Numbered from the stretch's first letter, positions 9,260 through 18,559 are shown. The stretch is 64,000 nucleotides of DNA from DASVHS01 sp038244815 (GCA_038244815.1 JBBRTB010000022.1:10237-74236); one strand, 5' to 3'. Program-made: numbers and translations. Notes: a model not told the origin generated them from the letters alone.

Positions 9260-10348
9260 GTGGCCATTCGTCCGATAGAAGAGCCGCGCGCGAACGAGCT
9301 GGAGATGTTCGCGAAGAAGGGGGCGATCGTCGCGGCGCTGGCGATCGTCCTGGCCCTTTTCTGGGTCGTCCGCGACGTGCTCATCCTCGTACTGATCGCG
9401 GCGGTTCTCGCCGCCGGTATCTCGCCGGCCGTCTATCGCGTGCGCCTGCTGAGCCGTCACTGGTTCCACCGCCGGATGCGTCGCGGCACGGCGGTCACGC
9501 TCGTCTACTTTCCATTCCTGGCGACGATGATCGCCCTGCTCGTCGTCCTGGTTCCACGGTTCATGGTGGACTGGAATCAGCTGAGTGCGAATCTCCCCGC
9601 CATGATCGACCAGAACATCCTGCAGCCGCTCGAGAAGTACGTGTCGGTGCAGCCGGTGCGCGACGCGTTGCGGCATGGCCTCACGGTCCAGCGATCCACG
9701 ATGGTTGGCTATGCGCGCGGTGTGGCCACCGCGGTGGCGGCGGTGATCGCGGTCTTCTTCATGGTCGCGTACATGCTCATCGACGCTCCCAGGCTGCGCA
9801 ATCTCATCCTGCTCTTCTATCCGGCCGAGGTTCGGGGCGACAAGAGACGGATGTTGAATCGGATGGGGCGGAGGATGAGCTCGTGGCTCTCCGCGCAACT
9901 GATCCTGGCCGCGATCATGGGCGTGTCGACATTCGTCTGGCTTCTGGTTCTGCGGCTGCCGTACGCGGTGCCGCTGGCGATTCTGGCGACGCTGGGCGAG
10001 ATGGTCCCGGTCATCGGTCCGATCCTCGGCACCACGCCGGCGCTCCTCATCGCTCTCCTGCATTCGCGCTGGCAGTTCTGGGCCATGCTGCTCTTCGCCG
10101 TCATCGCGCAGAAGCTCGAGAATCTCTTCATCGCCCCGCGGGTGATGTCGCGCAAGGTGTCGATCTCTCCGCTGGCCGTGTTCATCGCCTTCATGATGGG
10201 GGCTTCGCTCCTCGGCATCGTCGGAGCGATTCTGGCAGTGCCCGTCGCGGCGATCGTGCAGGTTGTCTTCGACGAGGCGTTCGTGGCACATCGAGAGCGG
10301 CGCCTGGACGACACCCGATCGGGCACACTGCTGCGCCGCGTCGACTGA
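9260..10348 (+). CDS. AI-2E family transporter (first copy)
   Basis: 362 residues from GTG 9260, with GAGGAG at 9251-9256 overlapping the stop of the thioredoxin gene. Several transmembrane helices are clear, with the long soluble insert between helices 3 and 4 typical of the family. Conserved C-terminal glycine/proline-rich helices include GEMVPVIGPILGTTPALL. Members export autoinducer-2 or act as sodium/proton antiporters, so the substrate is not assignable. A second member lies at 31181-32302. Confidence 0.82.
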   Translation: MAIRPIEEPRANELEMFAKKGAIVAALAIVLALFWVVRDVLILVLIAAVLAAGISPAVYRVRLLSRHWFHRRMRRGTAVTLVYFPFLATMIALLVVLVPRFMVDWNQLSANLPAMIDQNILQPLEKYVSVQPVRDALRHGLTVQRSTMVGYARGVATAVAAVIAVFFMVAYMLIDAPRLRNLILLFYPAEVRGDKRRMLNRMGRRMSSWLSAQLILAAIMGVSTFVWLLVLRLPYAVPLAILATLGEMVPVIGPILGTTPALLIALLHSRWQFWAMLLFAVIAQKLENLFIAPRVMSRKVSISPLAVFIAFMMGASLLGIVGAILAVPVAAIVQVVFDEAFVAHRERRLDDTRSGTLLRRVD

Positions 10349-10371
10349 ACCTCCCGTAGAATGAGGAGCAC

Positions 10372-11691
10372 TTGAAGATTGCCGGTTTCGGGCTGGCTGT
10401 GTGCCTCTGCGCGAGCGTTGCGACGGCGCAGGACGCTTCGACCGCAGCGGCGTGGTCGTGGAAGGAACGGGTCGAGATCCGAGCCAACTACCGCGACAGC
10501 AACCACGACGCATTCCAGCTCAAGTTCCCGTTCCCACCCTCGTTTCTTCCCGTTGGGCAGACCTCCGGCTTCGAGGAAACCCCTGATGCCGGCAGCCATC
10601 TCGAGCTGAGCGTCGCCCAGATCCGCCTCGATCTTTCGTACGGCAAGTGGTTCACCGCCCACACGCAGTTTCACGCCGTCGACAAGTACCGGCGCAACCC
10701 CACGACGAGCGACCGGATGACCTATGCGGACGAGTTGTGGGTGCGCGTCGGCGAGAAGCCGGAGTTCCTCGAGCGGCCCGAGAAGACGTCATTTTTTCTC
10801 CAGGCCGGCAAGGCTCCGAAGATGGAGCGCCAGCCGATCCGGTTGCTGGAGAGCTATGGGCTGGCCGCCACGTCGTTCAACCGTATGGAGGATACGCAGG
10901 TCCTGACCGGCGGCTCCGTCAGGCGCAATCTCTACTGGCGCCTTCAGGTATCGAGCGGCAATCCGCTGTTCTTCCGCGACCCCAACGCTCTGGCCGGTGA
11001 CAATGGGACGCCGTCGCTCGATCCGGTCGCGCACCCCAATCCCGATCCGTCCATCAAGTCGGGCTTCCCGATTCTCTACAACGCGGAAGTGGAGAGCGTC
11101 TTTCTCAACACCGACCACATCCAGTTCGGCCAGGGTCTCGGGTACCGCTGGCAGAATGAGGCGCAGACCGCCGGCTTCGACGCCATCCTGTTTCATTACC
11201 GGCGGACGATGTCGGCCGGCGAGAAGCAACTCGATGGCACGTTCTACGGACCGGACCTCGACCTCCTCCTCGGCCCGGTCGATCAGGGACTGCCGATTCA
11301 CGGCCGGACGAAAGAGGAGTACGGCGGCCGCGTCTACAGCGAATGGAACGCGCTCACCGTCATCGCGCAGTTCACGAAGCAGGCGGTGGCCGGGCTCCAG
11401 CGCCAGGGCTACGAAGTGGAGAGCGGCTACCGCTTCGCCACTTCCCACGGATTTCTCGATTCGATTCAGCCGGCGCTGCGCGTGAGCGGCCTCAGGAACC
11501 GGTTCAAGGGCGACGCCAGTCTCTATCCGGCGCCGAGCATCTGGTGGAACTGGACGAAGATCGATGCCGGCGTGCGCATCGGCTTCGCGCGCGGAGTGGA
11601 TCTGACCATCGAGCGCGCGAAGCACAACGTCGGTTCCCCGAAGAAGCTGAATCTGGACGAGACGCTGGCGACCTTGCGTGTACGGATCTAG
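10372..11691 (+). CDS. outer-membrane beta-barrel (alginate-export-like porin)
   Basis: 439 residues from TTG 10372, chosen because ATGAGGAG precedes it at good spacing and a signal peptide follows at once (cleavage near ATA-QD). The rest alternates polar and hydrophobic residues with many aromatic girdle positions. Segments such as YADELWVRVG and FFLQAGKAPKMERQ recall the alginate-export/porin superfamily. It is likely a passive outer-membrane channel; the substrate is unknown. Spacing of 23 nt after the transporter suggests one transcript. Confidence 0.6.
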   Translation: MKIAGFGLAVCLCASVATAQDASTAAAWSWKERVEIRANYRDSNHDAFQLKFPFPPSFLPVGQTSGFEETPDAGSHLELSVAQIRLDLSYGKWFTAHTQFHAVDKYRRNPTTSDRMTYADELWVRVGEKPEFLERPEKTSFFLQAGKAPKMERQPIRLLESYGLAATSFNRMEDTQVLTGGSVRRNLYWRLQVSSGNPLFFRDPNALAGDNGTPSLDPVAHPNPDPSIKSGFPILYNAEVESVFLNTDHIQFGQGLGYRWQNEAQTAGFDAILFHYRRTMSAGEKQLDGTFYGPDLDLLLGPVDQGLPIHGRTKEEYGGRVYSEWNALTVIAQFTKQAVAGLQRQGYEVESGYRFATSHGFLDSIQPALRVSGLRNRFKGDASLYPAPSIWWNWTKIDAGVRIGFARGVDLTIERAKHNVGSPKKLNLDETLATLRVRI

Positions 11692-11741
11692 GTCGAAAGG
11701 TCGGAGATCATCCGGGCACCGAGGTACCGTCGCGGCGGGCT

Positions 11742-11760
11742 GCGACAACTTTTTTGTCGC
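11742..11760. terminator. possible short hairpin terminator
   Basis: GCGACAA pairs with TTGTCGC around a T-rich 5-nt loop, 50 nt after the porin stop. No T-run follows the stem, so termination is uncertain. Confidence 0.3.
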
Positions 11761-11862
11761 TCGCTCGTCTCATAGGCAGCGGAATTTGCCCGCGGCCACT
11801 CCGGTTCGGCCAAACTGCGTAAGCATCAGTAGTTAACCTCACATCAAAGGCACTCGATACGG

Positions 11863-13869
11863 ATGAGCGTTACCACGCTGAGACGGTTTCTTATCGTAGC
11901 CGCGCTGCTGTTGCCGGCGCAGGCTCTCCTTGCTGCGAACCCTTCCGCGCGCACCGGCACGCGGATGGCGTACGACGAATCCACCGGCTACACGGTCCTG
12001 TTCGGAGGGGTCACCGCGGTCGACGCCGGGACGATCCTCGCGTACGAGCCCACCGACACCTGGCTCTGGAACGGTTCGCGCTGGCTGGAGCGCTATCCGG
12101 CCCACAACCCATTCGGGCGTTCCTCGCACGTGATGGTGTACGACTCTGCGCGCAGCCAGGTGGTACTGTTCGGTGGCCGGACGCAGAACACCGACCTGAA
12201 CGACACCTGGGTGTTCGCGCACAACGACTGGGCGCAGATCACCACGAGCGATGCCCCCTCGCCGCGCTCGGTTTCCGGCGCCGCCTACGACCGCGCCCGC
12301 GGCCGCGTGGTGTTGTTCGGCGGCGCCCTGACCACCGTGACGACGACGGCCGGCGGAGCGTCGAGCTCGACGGTTACGAACTACTACGACACCTGGGAAT
12401 TCGACGGCACGAACTGGACGAAGGTCGCCGACAACGGACCGAACGTGGTGCGGCCGCTCCTCGTCTACGACGAGGCGCACAGCCAGATGCTCATGATCGC
12501 CGAGGACGTGAACTTCGTGCCGGCCATGTATGCCTATGACTCATCAGCACACACCTGGAACCAGATTACGCCGGCCACGATGCCGCCGTGCGTCAACGAG
12601 GCAGGCGTGGTCTATCAGCGGAGCAGCGGCACCGTGCTGCTCGTGGGCGGCACGTGCGTGACCGCATCCTTCAGTTCATCCACGGTCGAGGACGCGTGGC
12701 AGTGGGACGGAACCACATGGACGAAGGTCCCTACGAAGACGGCCATCGTGCGCGTCACGAATCAGGCCATCGCGTACGACGCAAACCGCAACGTCACCAT
12801 CGAATTCGGCGGCACCCAAGCGTACGGCAGCCCGCGCAGCGCCACCTACACCTTCGATCCTTCGGTCGTCGACACCGCCAACGATCCGCCAGCGTATCTC
12901 GCAGACTGGACCTTCACCGATACGAACAGCAGTCCCCCCGGCCCCCGCTCGCTGGCGCCGATGGCCGCCGATCCGGTGAACAGAGTCGTCTACATGCTCA
13001 ACGGTCTCACCGACGGCGGCTCGTTCACCGACTTCTGGATGTATCAGAACGGCGGGTGGCAGAAGATCACCGCCGACGGTACGCCGGCGTGCGGCACCCT
13101 GTTCGCGGCGTTCGATACCGATCGCTCGAAGCTCGTGGCCGTTTGCAACGACGCCGGCACGTTTGAGTGGGATGGAACGGCCTGGAAGACGTTTCCCGAT
13201 CTGAAGACCAAGCCTCCCTTCCGCCGCTTCGCCGCGATGGTGTACGACCCTTCGCTCAGGAAGACGGTGCTCTATGGCGGTTGGGACGAAGCGAACTACG
13301 TCAACACCACCTGGCTCTGGGACGGAACGTCCTGGACCGAGCAGAAGAACAACCGCGCACCCTCCCGTTCTCTGACGGCGATGTGGTTCGACCCGATCCT
13401 CAAGAAGACGGTCCTCTACGGCGGGATCGGACGTCCGAATCCGCAGGACCGGCTGGACCGCTACAACGACATGTGGTCGCTCGGCAACAACGGCTGGACG
13501 GAGATCAAACCGTCCACGCTTCCGACGACGCGTTACGGCGCGCAGGTGGCGGTCGATCCGCGCAACGGTCACGCGCTGCTCTTTGGTGGACTCCGGCTCG
13601 ACGTCGACTCCAAAGGTCTGCAGAAGCAGGTCTACGCAAACGACCTCTGGGAATGGGACGGTTCGAACTGGACGCAACGCACGACCGGCAACACGCCGCC
13701 TCCTCGCGAGAACGGCGCGATGGCGTTCGACTACGGCCGCAACGACTTCGTGCTGTTCGGCGGATGGGCCGGCTACTACCTGTCCGATACCTGGCTCCTC
13801 GACGGCGACACCTGGACGGTGATCCCGGAGAGAACCGGCCGGCAGCGCTCGGTGACCGGCAGGCACTGA
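11863..13869 (+). CDS. secreted Kelch-repeat protein
   Basis: 668 residues with a signal peptide (about residues 1-24, ending ALLAAN). The remainder consists of roughly ten Kelch-like blades. Each pairs a line such as AYDRARGRVVLFGG with a following TWEFDGTNWT or TWLWDGTSWT. Kelch blades fold into one or two beta-propellers used for protein or carbohydrate binding. No catalytic residues typical of galactose oxidase were recognised. It is probably secreted or surface-exposed, with an unknown partner. Confidence 0.78.
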   Translation: MSVTTLRRFLIVAALLLPAQALLAANPSARTGTRMAYDESTGYTVLFGGVTAVDAGTILAYEPTDTWLWNGSRWLERYPAHNPFGRSSHVMVYDSARSQVVLFGGRTQNTDLNDTWVFAHNDWAQITTSDAPSPRSVSGAAYDRARGRVVLFGGALTTVTTTAGGASSSTVTNYYDTWEFDGTNWTKVADNGPNVVRPLLVYDEAHSQMLMIAEDVNFVPAMYAYDSSAHTWNQITPATMPPCVNEAGVVYQRSSGTVLLVGGTCVTASFSSSTVEDAWQWDGTTWTKVPTKTAIVRVTNQAIAYDANRNVTIEFGGTQAYGSPRSATYTFDPSVVDTANDPPAYLADWTFTDTNSSPPGPRSLAPMAADPVNRVVYMLNGLTDGGSFTDFWMYQNGGWQKITADGTPACGTLFAAFDTDRSKLVAVCNDAGTFEWDGTAWKTFPDLKTKPPFRRFAAMVYDPSLRKTVLYGGWDEANYVNTTWLWDGTSWTEQKNNRAPSRSLTAMWFDPILKKTVLYGGIGRPNPQDRLDRYNDMWSLGNNGWTEIKPSTLPTTRYGAQVAVDPRNGHALLFGGLRLDVDSKGLQKQVYANDLWEWDGSNWTQRTTGNTPPPRENGAMAFDYGRNDFVLFGGWAGYYLSDTWLLDGDTWTVIPERTGRQRSVTGRH

Positions 13870-13872
13870 ACG

Positions 13873-13952
13873 GGTGCTGGGTGCTCGGTGCTCGGTTCTC
13901 GGCAACCCGGCGACCCAGCGACCCAGCGACCGAGCACCGAGCACCGAGCACC
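13873..13952. repeat. tandem-inverted 7-mer element
   Basis: A left arm of 24 nt made of GTGCTSG units (13873-13896) pairs with a right arm of CGAGCAC units (13929-13952) at 23 of 24 positions. The 32-nt loop itself carries a tandem 8-mer, CGACCCAG. The right arm ends 10 nt before the deoC start codon. Confidence 0.7.
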
Positions 13953-13962
13953 GTGTTACCGT

Positions 13963-14931
13963 ATGCCCCCCATGACCGACACGATCATCGCTTCGTCGCC
14001 GCGGACCGGCGTTCCGGTCGCGTATCGCCGCAGTCTCCAGGATGCGCTGGAGATGGCGCATGGTGTTGACGCGGTCGCGGCCGAGGAACGGGCAGCGTCG
14101 CTGGCGAAGCGGTCGCTGAAGAAGAGCGCGAAGGTCTGGGGTCTCAACCTGGCCATCAGCATGATCGACCTCACCACGCTCGAGGGGAAAGACACGGCGG
14201 GGAAGGTCTACGCGCTCTGCCAGAAAGCGATTCGCCCTGACCCGCAGGATCGCGACGTTCCGCACGTCGCCGCGGTCTGCATCTATCCGTCGATGGTTTC
14301 CTATGTGAAGCAGGCGCTTGCCGGCAGCGGTGTGAAAGTGGCCTCGGTGGCGACCGGTTTTCCGAGCGGGCAGACGTTCACCGACGTCAAAGTCCACGAG
14401 ACCCGCGAGACCGTCGCCGCGGGCGCCGACGAGATCGACATGGTCATCGACCGCGGCTCGTTTCTCTCGGGCCACTACCAGAAAGTGTTCGACGAGATCG
14501 CGGAAGTCAAAGAAGCCTGCGGTCCCGCGCACCTGAAGGTGATCCTGGAGACCGGCGAACTGGCGAACTACGATCAGGTGCGGACGGCGTCGCTCATGGC
14601 CATGTTCGCGGGCGCCGACTTCATCAAGACCTCGACCGGGAAGGTCACCACGAACGCCACGCTCCCGGTCACTCTGGTGATGCTCGAAGCGATCCGCGAC
14701 TTCCATCACGTCACCGGCAAGCAGATCGGCATGAAGCCTGCCGGCGGCGTGTCGAACGCCAAGCTGGCCCTCTCGTATCTGGTGGTGTTGTACGAGACGC
14801 TCGGCGCCGCCTGGATGACCCCGGATCTCTTCCGGATCGGAGCCTCATCCTTGTTGAACGATATCCTGATGCAGCTTCGGAAGGAGAAGACCGGGGCGTA
14901 TCAATCGGGGGATTACTTCACGATCGACTGA
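13963..14931 (+). CDS. deoC: deoxyribose-phosphate aldolase
   Basis: 322 residues; ATG 13963 or 13972 could be used, and the longer frame only translates the upstream repeat. Class I aldolase signatures are present: ADFIKTSTGK with the Schiff-base lysine, EIDMVIDRG, and GMKPAGGVS with the second active-site lysine. It cleaves 2-deoxyribose 5-phosphate to glyceraldehyde 3-phosphate and acetaldehyde. The next gene is an aldehyde dehydrogenase, which fits oxidation of the acetaldehyde released. It carries a longer N-terminus than the roughly 220-residue bacterial form. Confidence 0.9.
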   Translation: MPPMTDTIIASSPRTGVPVAYRRSLQDALEMAHGVDAVAAEERAASLAKRSLKKSAKVWGLNLAISMIDLTTLEGKDTAGKVYALCQKAIRPDPQDRDVPHVAAVCIYPSMVSYVKQALAGSGVKVASVATGFPSGQTFTDVKVHETRETVAAGADEIDMVIDRGSFLSGHYQKVFDEIAEVKEACGPAHLKVILETGELANYDQVRTASLMAMFAGADFIKTSTGKVTTNATLPVTLVMLEAIRDFHHVTGKQIGMKPAGGVSNAKLALSYLVVLYETLGAAWMTPDLFRIGASSLLNDILMQLRKEKTGAYQSGDYFTID

Positions 14932-14943
14932 ACGATGAACGAA

Positions 14944-15063
14944 CAATGCAAAATGCAAAATGCAAAATGCAAAATGCAAAATGCAAAATGCAGAGTGCAG
15001 AATGCAGAGTCATGACATCGACTGATCTTCCATTTTGCATTTTGCATTTTGCATTCTGCATTT
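14944..15063. repeat. CAAAATG heptamer tandem-inverted element
   Basis: Five CAAAATG units plus variants (CAGAGTG, CAGAATG) run from 14948 to about 15009. Inverted units (CATTTTG, CATTCTG) occupy 15031-15063. The arms could form a long AT-rich hairpin between deoC and the aldehyde dehydrogenase gene. It is far more AT-rich than the flanking genes. Confidence 0.75.
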
Positions 15064-15070
15064 CTGATCT

Positions 15071-16561
15071 ATGACCTCCATCGAAACCAAAGAACGCCTC
15101 CAGCCCGGCCCTGCCAGCAGCGCCATGCTCTGGGAGTACGCGCCGTCGCTCGAGTCGACGGATCACGTCAAGGTTGCGTCGCGCTACAACCTCTTCATCG
15201 GCGGGAAGTTCGTCGAACCGCATTCGAAGCGCTGGTTCAAGACGATCAATCCGGCCACCGAAGAGACGCTCTCCGAGATCGCCGTGGGGGATGCGGAAGA
15301 TGTCGATCGGGCGGTGCGCGAGGCGCGCCGGGCCTACGAGAAGGTCTGGCGCCGGATGGCGCCCTGTGAGCGAGCCAAGTACATTTTCCGCATTGCCCGT
15401 CTGATTCAGGAAAAGTCGCGCGCGCTCGCCGTCGTCGAGACGATGAACGGCGGCAAGCCGATCAAGGAGTCGCGCGACATCGACATCCCGCTGGCGGCGG
15501 CGCACTTCTTCTACTACGCCGGCTGGGCAGACAAACTCGAATACGCCTTTCCCAATCGCAAGGTTTCGCCGGTCGGCGTGGCCGGGCAGATCATCCCCTG
15601 GAACTTCCCGCTGTTGATGGCGGCATGGAAGGTTGCGCCGGCGCTGGCCGCGGGCAACACGGTCGTGCTCAAGCCGGCGGAGACGACGCCGCTGACTTCG
15701 CTGCTGCTGGCCGAGATCATTCAGGAAGCGGATCTGCCGCCGGGCGTCGTCAACATCATCACCGGGGCGGGTGCGACGGGAGCCGCGCTCGTCGCGCACG
15801 ACGATGTCGACAAGATCGCTTTCACGGGATCGACGGAGGTCGGCAAGCGGATTCAGCGCTCCATCGCCGGCTCGGGCAAGAGGCTGACGCTCGAGCTGGG
15901 CGGCAAGGCGCCGAACATCGTCTTCGACGATGCGCCCATCGATCAGGCCATCGAAGGCATCATCAACGGCATCTACTTCAATCAGGGTCACGTCTGCTGC
16001 GCCGGCTCGCGGCTGTTCGTGCAGGAGTCGATCGTCGAGCCGGTGATCCGCAAGCTGCGCGACCGCATCGGCACGCTGCGGGTCGGAAATCCGCTCGACA
16101 AGAACACCGACATCGGAGCGATCAACTCCGCGGCGCAGCTCGAGAAGATCCGTGAGATGGTGGAGAGCGGCATCGAAGAAGGCGCGGAGATCTTCCAGTC
16201 GTCGTGCTCGCTGCCGGCGCGCGGTTTCTGGTTCGCGCCAACGTTCTTCACCGGCGTCTCGCAGTCGAGCCGCATCGCTCAGGAGGAGATCTTCGGTCCG
16301 GTGCTTTCCATCCTGACGTTCCGCACTCCGGAGGAAGCGATCGAGAAGGCCAACAACACGCCGTACGGACTGTCCGCCGGCGTCTGGACGGAGAAGGGCT
16401 CGCGCATCCTGAAGATGGCGTCGAAGCTCCGCGCCGGCGTGGTCTGGGCGAACACGTACAACAAGTTCGATCCGGCTTCGCCGTTCGGCGGATACAAGGA
16501 ATCGGGATTCGGGCGCGAGGGGGGACTGCACGGCCTCGCCCCGTATGTGACTCTGTCGTAG
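15071..16561 (+). CDS. NAD(P)-dependent aldehyde dehydrogenase
   Basis: 496 residues, the usual family length. Motifs in order: IPWNFPLLMAAWKVAPALAAGN (only partly quoted; cofactor region near 175-195), FTGSTEVGK, LELGGKAPNIV with the general-base glutamate, and NQGHVCCAGSR with the catalytic cysteine near 305. It oxidises an aldehyde to a carboxylic acid in the cytoplasm. Position directly after deoC suggests acetaldehyde as substrate. The following gene is an ALDH-like half protein 27 nt downstream. Confidence 0.88.
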   Translation: MTSIETKERLQPGPASSAMLWEYAPSLESTDHVKVASRYNLFIGGKFVEPHSKRWFKTINPATEETLSEIAVGDAEDVDRAVREARRAYEKVWRRMAPCERAKYIFRIARLIQEKSRALAVVETMNGGKPIKESRDIDIPLAAAHFFYYAGWADKLEYAFPNRKVSPVGVAGQIIPWNFPLLMAAWKVAPALAAGNTVVLKPAETTPLTSLLLAEIIQEADLPPGVVNIITGAGATGAALVAHDDVDKIAFTGSTEVGKRIQRSIAGSGKRLTLELGGKAPNIVFDDAPIDQAIEGIINGIYFNQGHVCCAGSRLFVQESIVEPVIRKLRDRIGTLRVGNPLDKNTDIGAINSAAQLEKIREMVESGIEEGAEIFQSSCSLPARGFWFAPTFFTGVSQSSRIAQEEIFGPVLSILTFRTPEEAIEKANNTPYGLSAGVWTEKGSRILKMASKLRAGVVWANTYNKFDPASPFGGYKESGFGREGGLHGLAPYVTLS

Positions 16562-16581
16562 CGACCCGGCGACCCGGCAAC
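16561..16581. repeat. short tandem 8-mer
   Basis: GCGACCCG repeated twice between the two ALDH genes, the same word type as in the loop of the 13873 element and in the 46322 element. Confidence 0.45.
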
Positions 16582-16588
16582 CTGAAAT

Positions 16589-17458
16589 ATGTCTCGACTG
16601 AACGTTCGTAAGACCTACAAGCTCTACATCAACGGCGAGTTTCCTCGCACCGAGTCCGGCCGGTCTTATGCCGTGAAGGACAGCGGGGGACATCTGCTCG
16701 CCAACGCATGTCGCGGCTCGCGGAAAGATCTGCGCAACGCGGTCGTGGCCGCGCGCAAGGCTCAGAGCGGATGGAGCGGAAAGACCGCGTACAACCGCGG
16801 GCAGATCCTCTATCGCATCGCCGAGGTGTGCGAGTCGCGCGCGGCGGAGCTGTCCGACGAATTGCGGCGCCAGGGAAGCAAGGCCGCGCAGGCGCGCAAG
16901 GAAGTCGATGCCGTGGTGGATCGCTGGGTGTATTACGCCGGATGGAGCGACAAGTACGCGCAGGTCTTCGGCAGCGTGAATCCCGTTGCCGGTCCGTATT
17001 ACAACTTCACCGTTCCGGAGCCGACCGGCGTCGTCGGCGTCGTCGCTCCCGAAGAACCCTCACTCCTGGGACTGGTGAGCCGGATCGCGCCGGCGCTCGT
17101 CGGCGGCAACACGGTCGTGGCCATCACGTCGGAATCGATGCCTCTGGCCGCCATCACCCTCGGCGAGGTGTTCGAGACCTCCGACGTTCCGGGCGGCGTG
17201 ATCAACCTCATCTCCGGCCTCAAGAGCGAGCTCATTCCCTGGCTCGCCGCGCACATGGACGTGAACGCCATCGACGCCACCGGCGCCAGCGAGGAGATGT
17301 TCGCCGCCGTGCAGAAGACCGCGGCCGAAAACGTGAAGCGCGTCGTCCGATTCGACGGCGACACGTACGGCTACAGCGACGCCGCGCATTCGCAGTCGCC
17401 ATACGCCATCTTCGACTTTCAGGAGATGAAGACGGTGTGGCATCCGATGGGGATGTGA
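16589..17458 (+). CDS. ALDH-like protein, half-length, catalytically dead
   Basis: 289 residues. It aligns by motif with the N-terminal cofactor-binding half of aldehyde dehydrogenases: KLYINGEFPRTESGRSY, YYAGWSDKYAQ, a VVAPEEPSLLGLVSRIAPAL segment in place of the usual PWNFP, GGNTVV and GGVINLISG. It stops before the region that would carry the catalytic cysteine, and the general-base LELGG motif is absent. The reading frame is clean and starts with its own ATG, so this looks like a maintained pseudoenzyme. It may partner the full ALDH upstream. It overlaps the next gene by 4 nt. Confidence 0.75.
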   Translation: MSRLNVRKTYKLYINGEFPRTESGRSYAVKDSGGHLLANACRGSRKDLRNAVVAARKAQSGWSGKTAYNRGQILYRIAEVCESRAAELSDELRRQGSKAAQARKEVDAVVDRWVYYAGWSDKYAQVFGSVNPVAGPYYNFTVPEPTGVVGVVAPEEPSLLGLVSRIAPALVGGNTVVAITSESMPLAAITLGEVFETSDVPGGVINLISGLKSELIPWLAAHMDVNAIDATGASEEMFAAVQKTAAENVKRVVRFDGDTYGYSDAAHSQSPYAIFDFQEMKTVWHPMGM

Positions 17459-18006
17459 TCGCCACCTGGAGCGTAGCGGCGCGGTTCACGACGATCGGAG
17501 AGGCGGCGGCGGCGCGCTCGGCGCTCGACGTCGCCGGGATCGAGACCTATCTGGCCGATGAGCGGGTGGCGGAGGACGCGCTCTCGATCATGGTTCATGA
17601 GGAGGACGTCGAGCGCGCGCGTTCGATCATCCGCGCCTCCCGGCTTGCGGACGGCGCCACCGAAACGGAAGCACTGCTGTGTCCCGACTGCGGCTCGCGC
17701 GATGTGCACCCGATCCCGCGGCTGCGCATCTTTCTGCTGCTCGGCGCGTTGTTTGTCGGAGCCGGCGCCGCGGTCGGCCAGATCGCGTTCGCCACGATCG
17801 GTCTCGTGGCCGTGGCCGCGGGGATCGCGCTCATGGACACGCACCGTTGTCGCAACTGCCACGAGACGTCGACGCCCGTCGCGGGCCGGCGCGTGCCACC
17901 GCTTCCCGGGCGTTACGATCTCGTCGAGCGTCCCTGTCCGCGGTGCGGCGCGGTGAATCTCTTTGCGCTGCATCGCTGCCCGTCGTGCGGATTCGTCGTG
18001 CGTTGA
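17455..18006 (+). CDS. DUF2007-like zinc-ribbon membrane protein
   Basis: 183 residues from GTG 17455, which overlaps the ALDH-like stop (GTGA). The N-terminal 60 residues resemble the DUF2007 putative signal-transducing domain (FTTIGEAAAARSALDVAGIE). There follow a Cys pair (CPDC), two hydrophobic helices (about 100-140), a second Cys pair (CRNC), and a C-terminal zinc ribbon (CPRCG and CPSCG). A membrane-anchored adaptor or sensor is possible; no function is established. Confidence 0.6.
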   Translation: MIATWSVAARFTTIGEAAAARSALDVAGIETYLADERVAEDALSIMVHEEDVERARSIIRASRLADGATETEALLCPDCGSRDVHPIPRLRIFLLLGALFVGAGAAVGQIAFATIGLVAVAAGIALMDTHRCRNCHETSTPVAGRRVPPLPGRYDLVERPCPRCGAVNLFALHRCPSCGFVVR

Positions 18007-18015
18007 CGAAAAAAT

Positions 18016-18043
18016 GCCCGCTCCCTGGCCGTCGGGAGCGGGC
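18016..18043 (-). terminator. intrinsic terminator of the minus-strand receiver gene
   Basis: A 10-bp stem (GCCCGCTCCC with its complement) with an 8-nt loop. On the minus strand it is followed by a run of T. It lies downstream of the receiver gene and between the convergent transcription units. Confidence 0.8.
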
Positions 18044-18153
18044 GCAGCGCGCTAGAGCGTGCCGTCTGGGTCGCTGCGTGTTCCAGATCAGCGACACGAA
18101 CCAATCTAGTTCCCGATCGCGTTCGCGTCACTACGTTTCTGGAAAGCTCTGCC

Positions 18154-18537
18154 TTACGGCCGCATCTGCTGCACGATGGCGCGCAGAGCGTCGGTCTTCA
18201 CCGGCTTGATCAGATAGTCGTTGATTCCGTAGCGGAGCCGCGCCTCGTTCTGGTACTGCGTACCCTTGTAGATCGCGGTGATGATCACGATGCGGGGGTG
18301 GTAGTCGCGATCGAGAGCGCGGACGGCGCGGGCGATCTCGAAACCGTGCATCTCCGGAAGAAGACCATCGAGCAGAATCAGCTCGGGCCGGTGCTCGGTG
18401 ATCAGCTTGAGCGCTTCGAAGCCGGCTTTCGCGCTCATCGTCTCGACGCCGAGGGATTTGAGCTCGGCGACGAGGTCGTCGCGCTGTCTGGCGCTGTCTT
18501 CAGCGACGAGCGCTGTCAAAGGAACGGTTTCAGTCAC
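18154..18537 (-). CDS. single-domain response regulator (receiver only)
   Basis: 127 residues: a CheY-like receiver with the acidic pocket in LVAEDSA, the phospho-acceptor aspartate in LILLDGLLPEMHG, and the switch lysine in YLIKPVK. No output domain is attached. It must signal by protein contact or phosphotransfer. It lies downstream of metG, 22 nt from that gene's stop, and ends at an intrinsic terminator. Similar stand-alone receivers occur at 33317 and 52182. Confidence 0.85.
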   Translation of the reverse strand: MTETVPLTALVAEDSARQRDDLVAELKSLGVETMSAKAGFEALKLITEHRPELILLDGLLPEMHGFEIARAVRALDRDYHPRIVIITAIYKGTQYQNEARLRYGINDYLIKPVKTDALRAIVQQMRP

Positions 18538-18559
18538 AGCGAGCTCGAACGAATCTGTT

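Noticed and set aside
12676..14709. Open frame of 677 codons on the minus strand across the Kelch and deoC genes
   Set aside because: It covers two recognisable plus-strand genes and a repeat element, and its translation shows no domain.
14918..16693. Open frame of 591 codons opposite the aldehyde dehydrogenase gene
   Set aside because: Its N-terminal part simply translates the CAAAATG repeat, and the rest is antisense to ALDH motifs.
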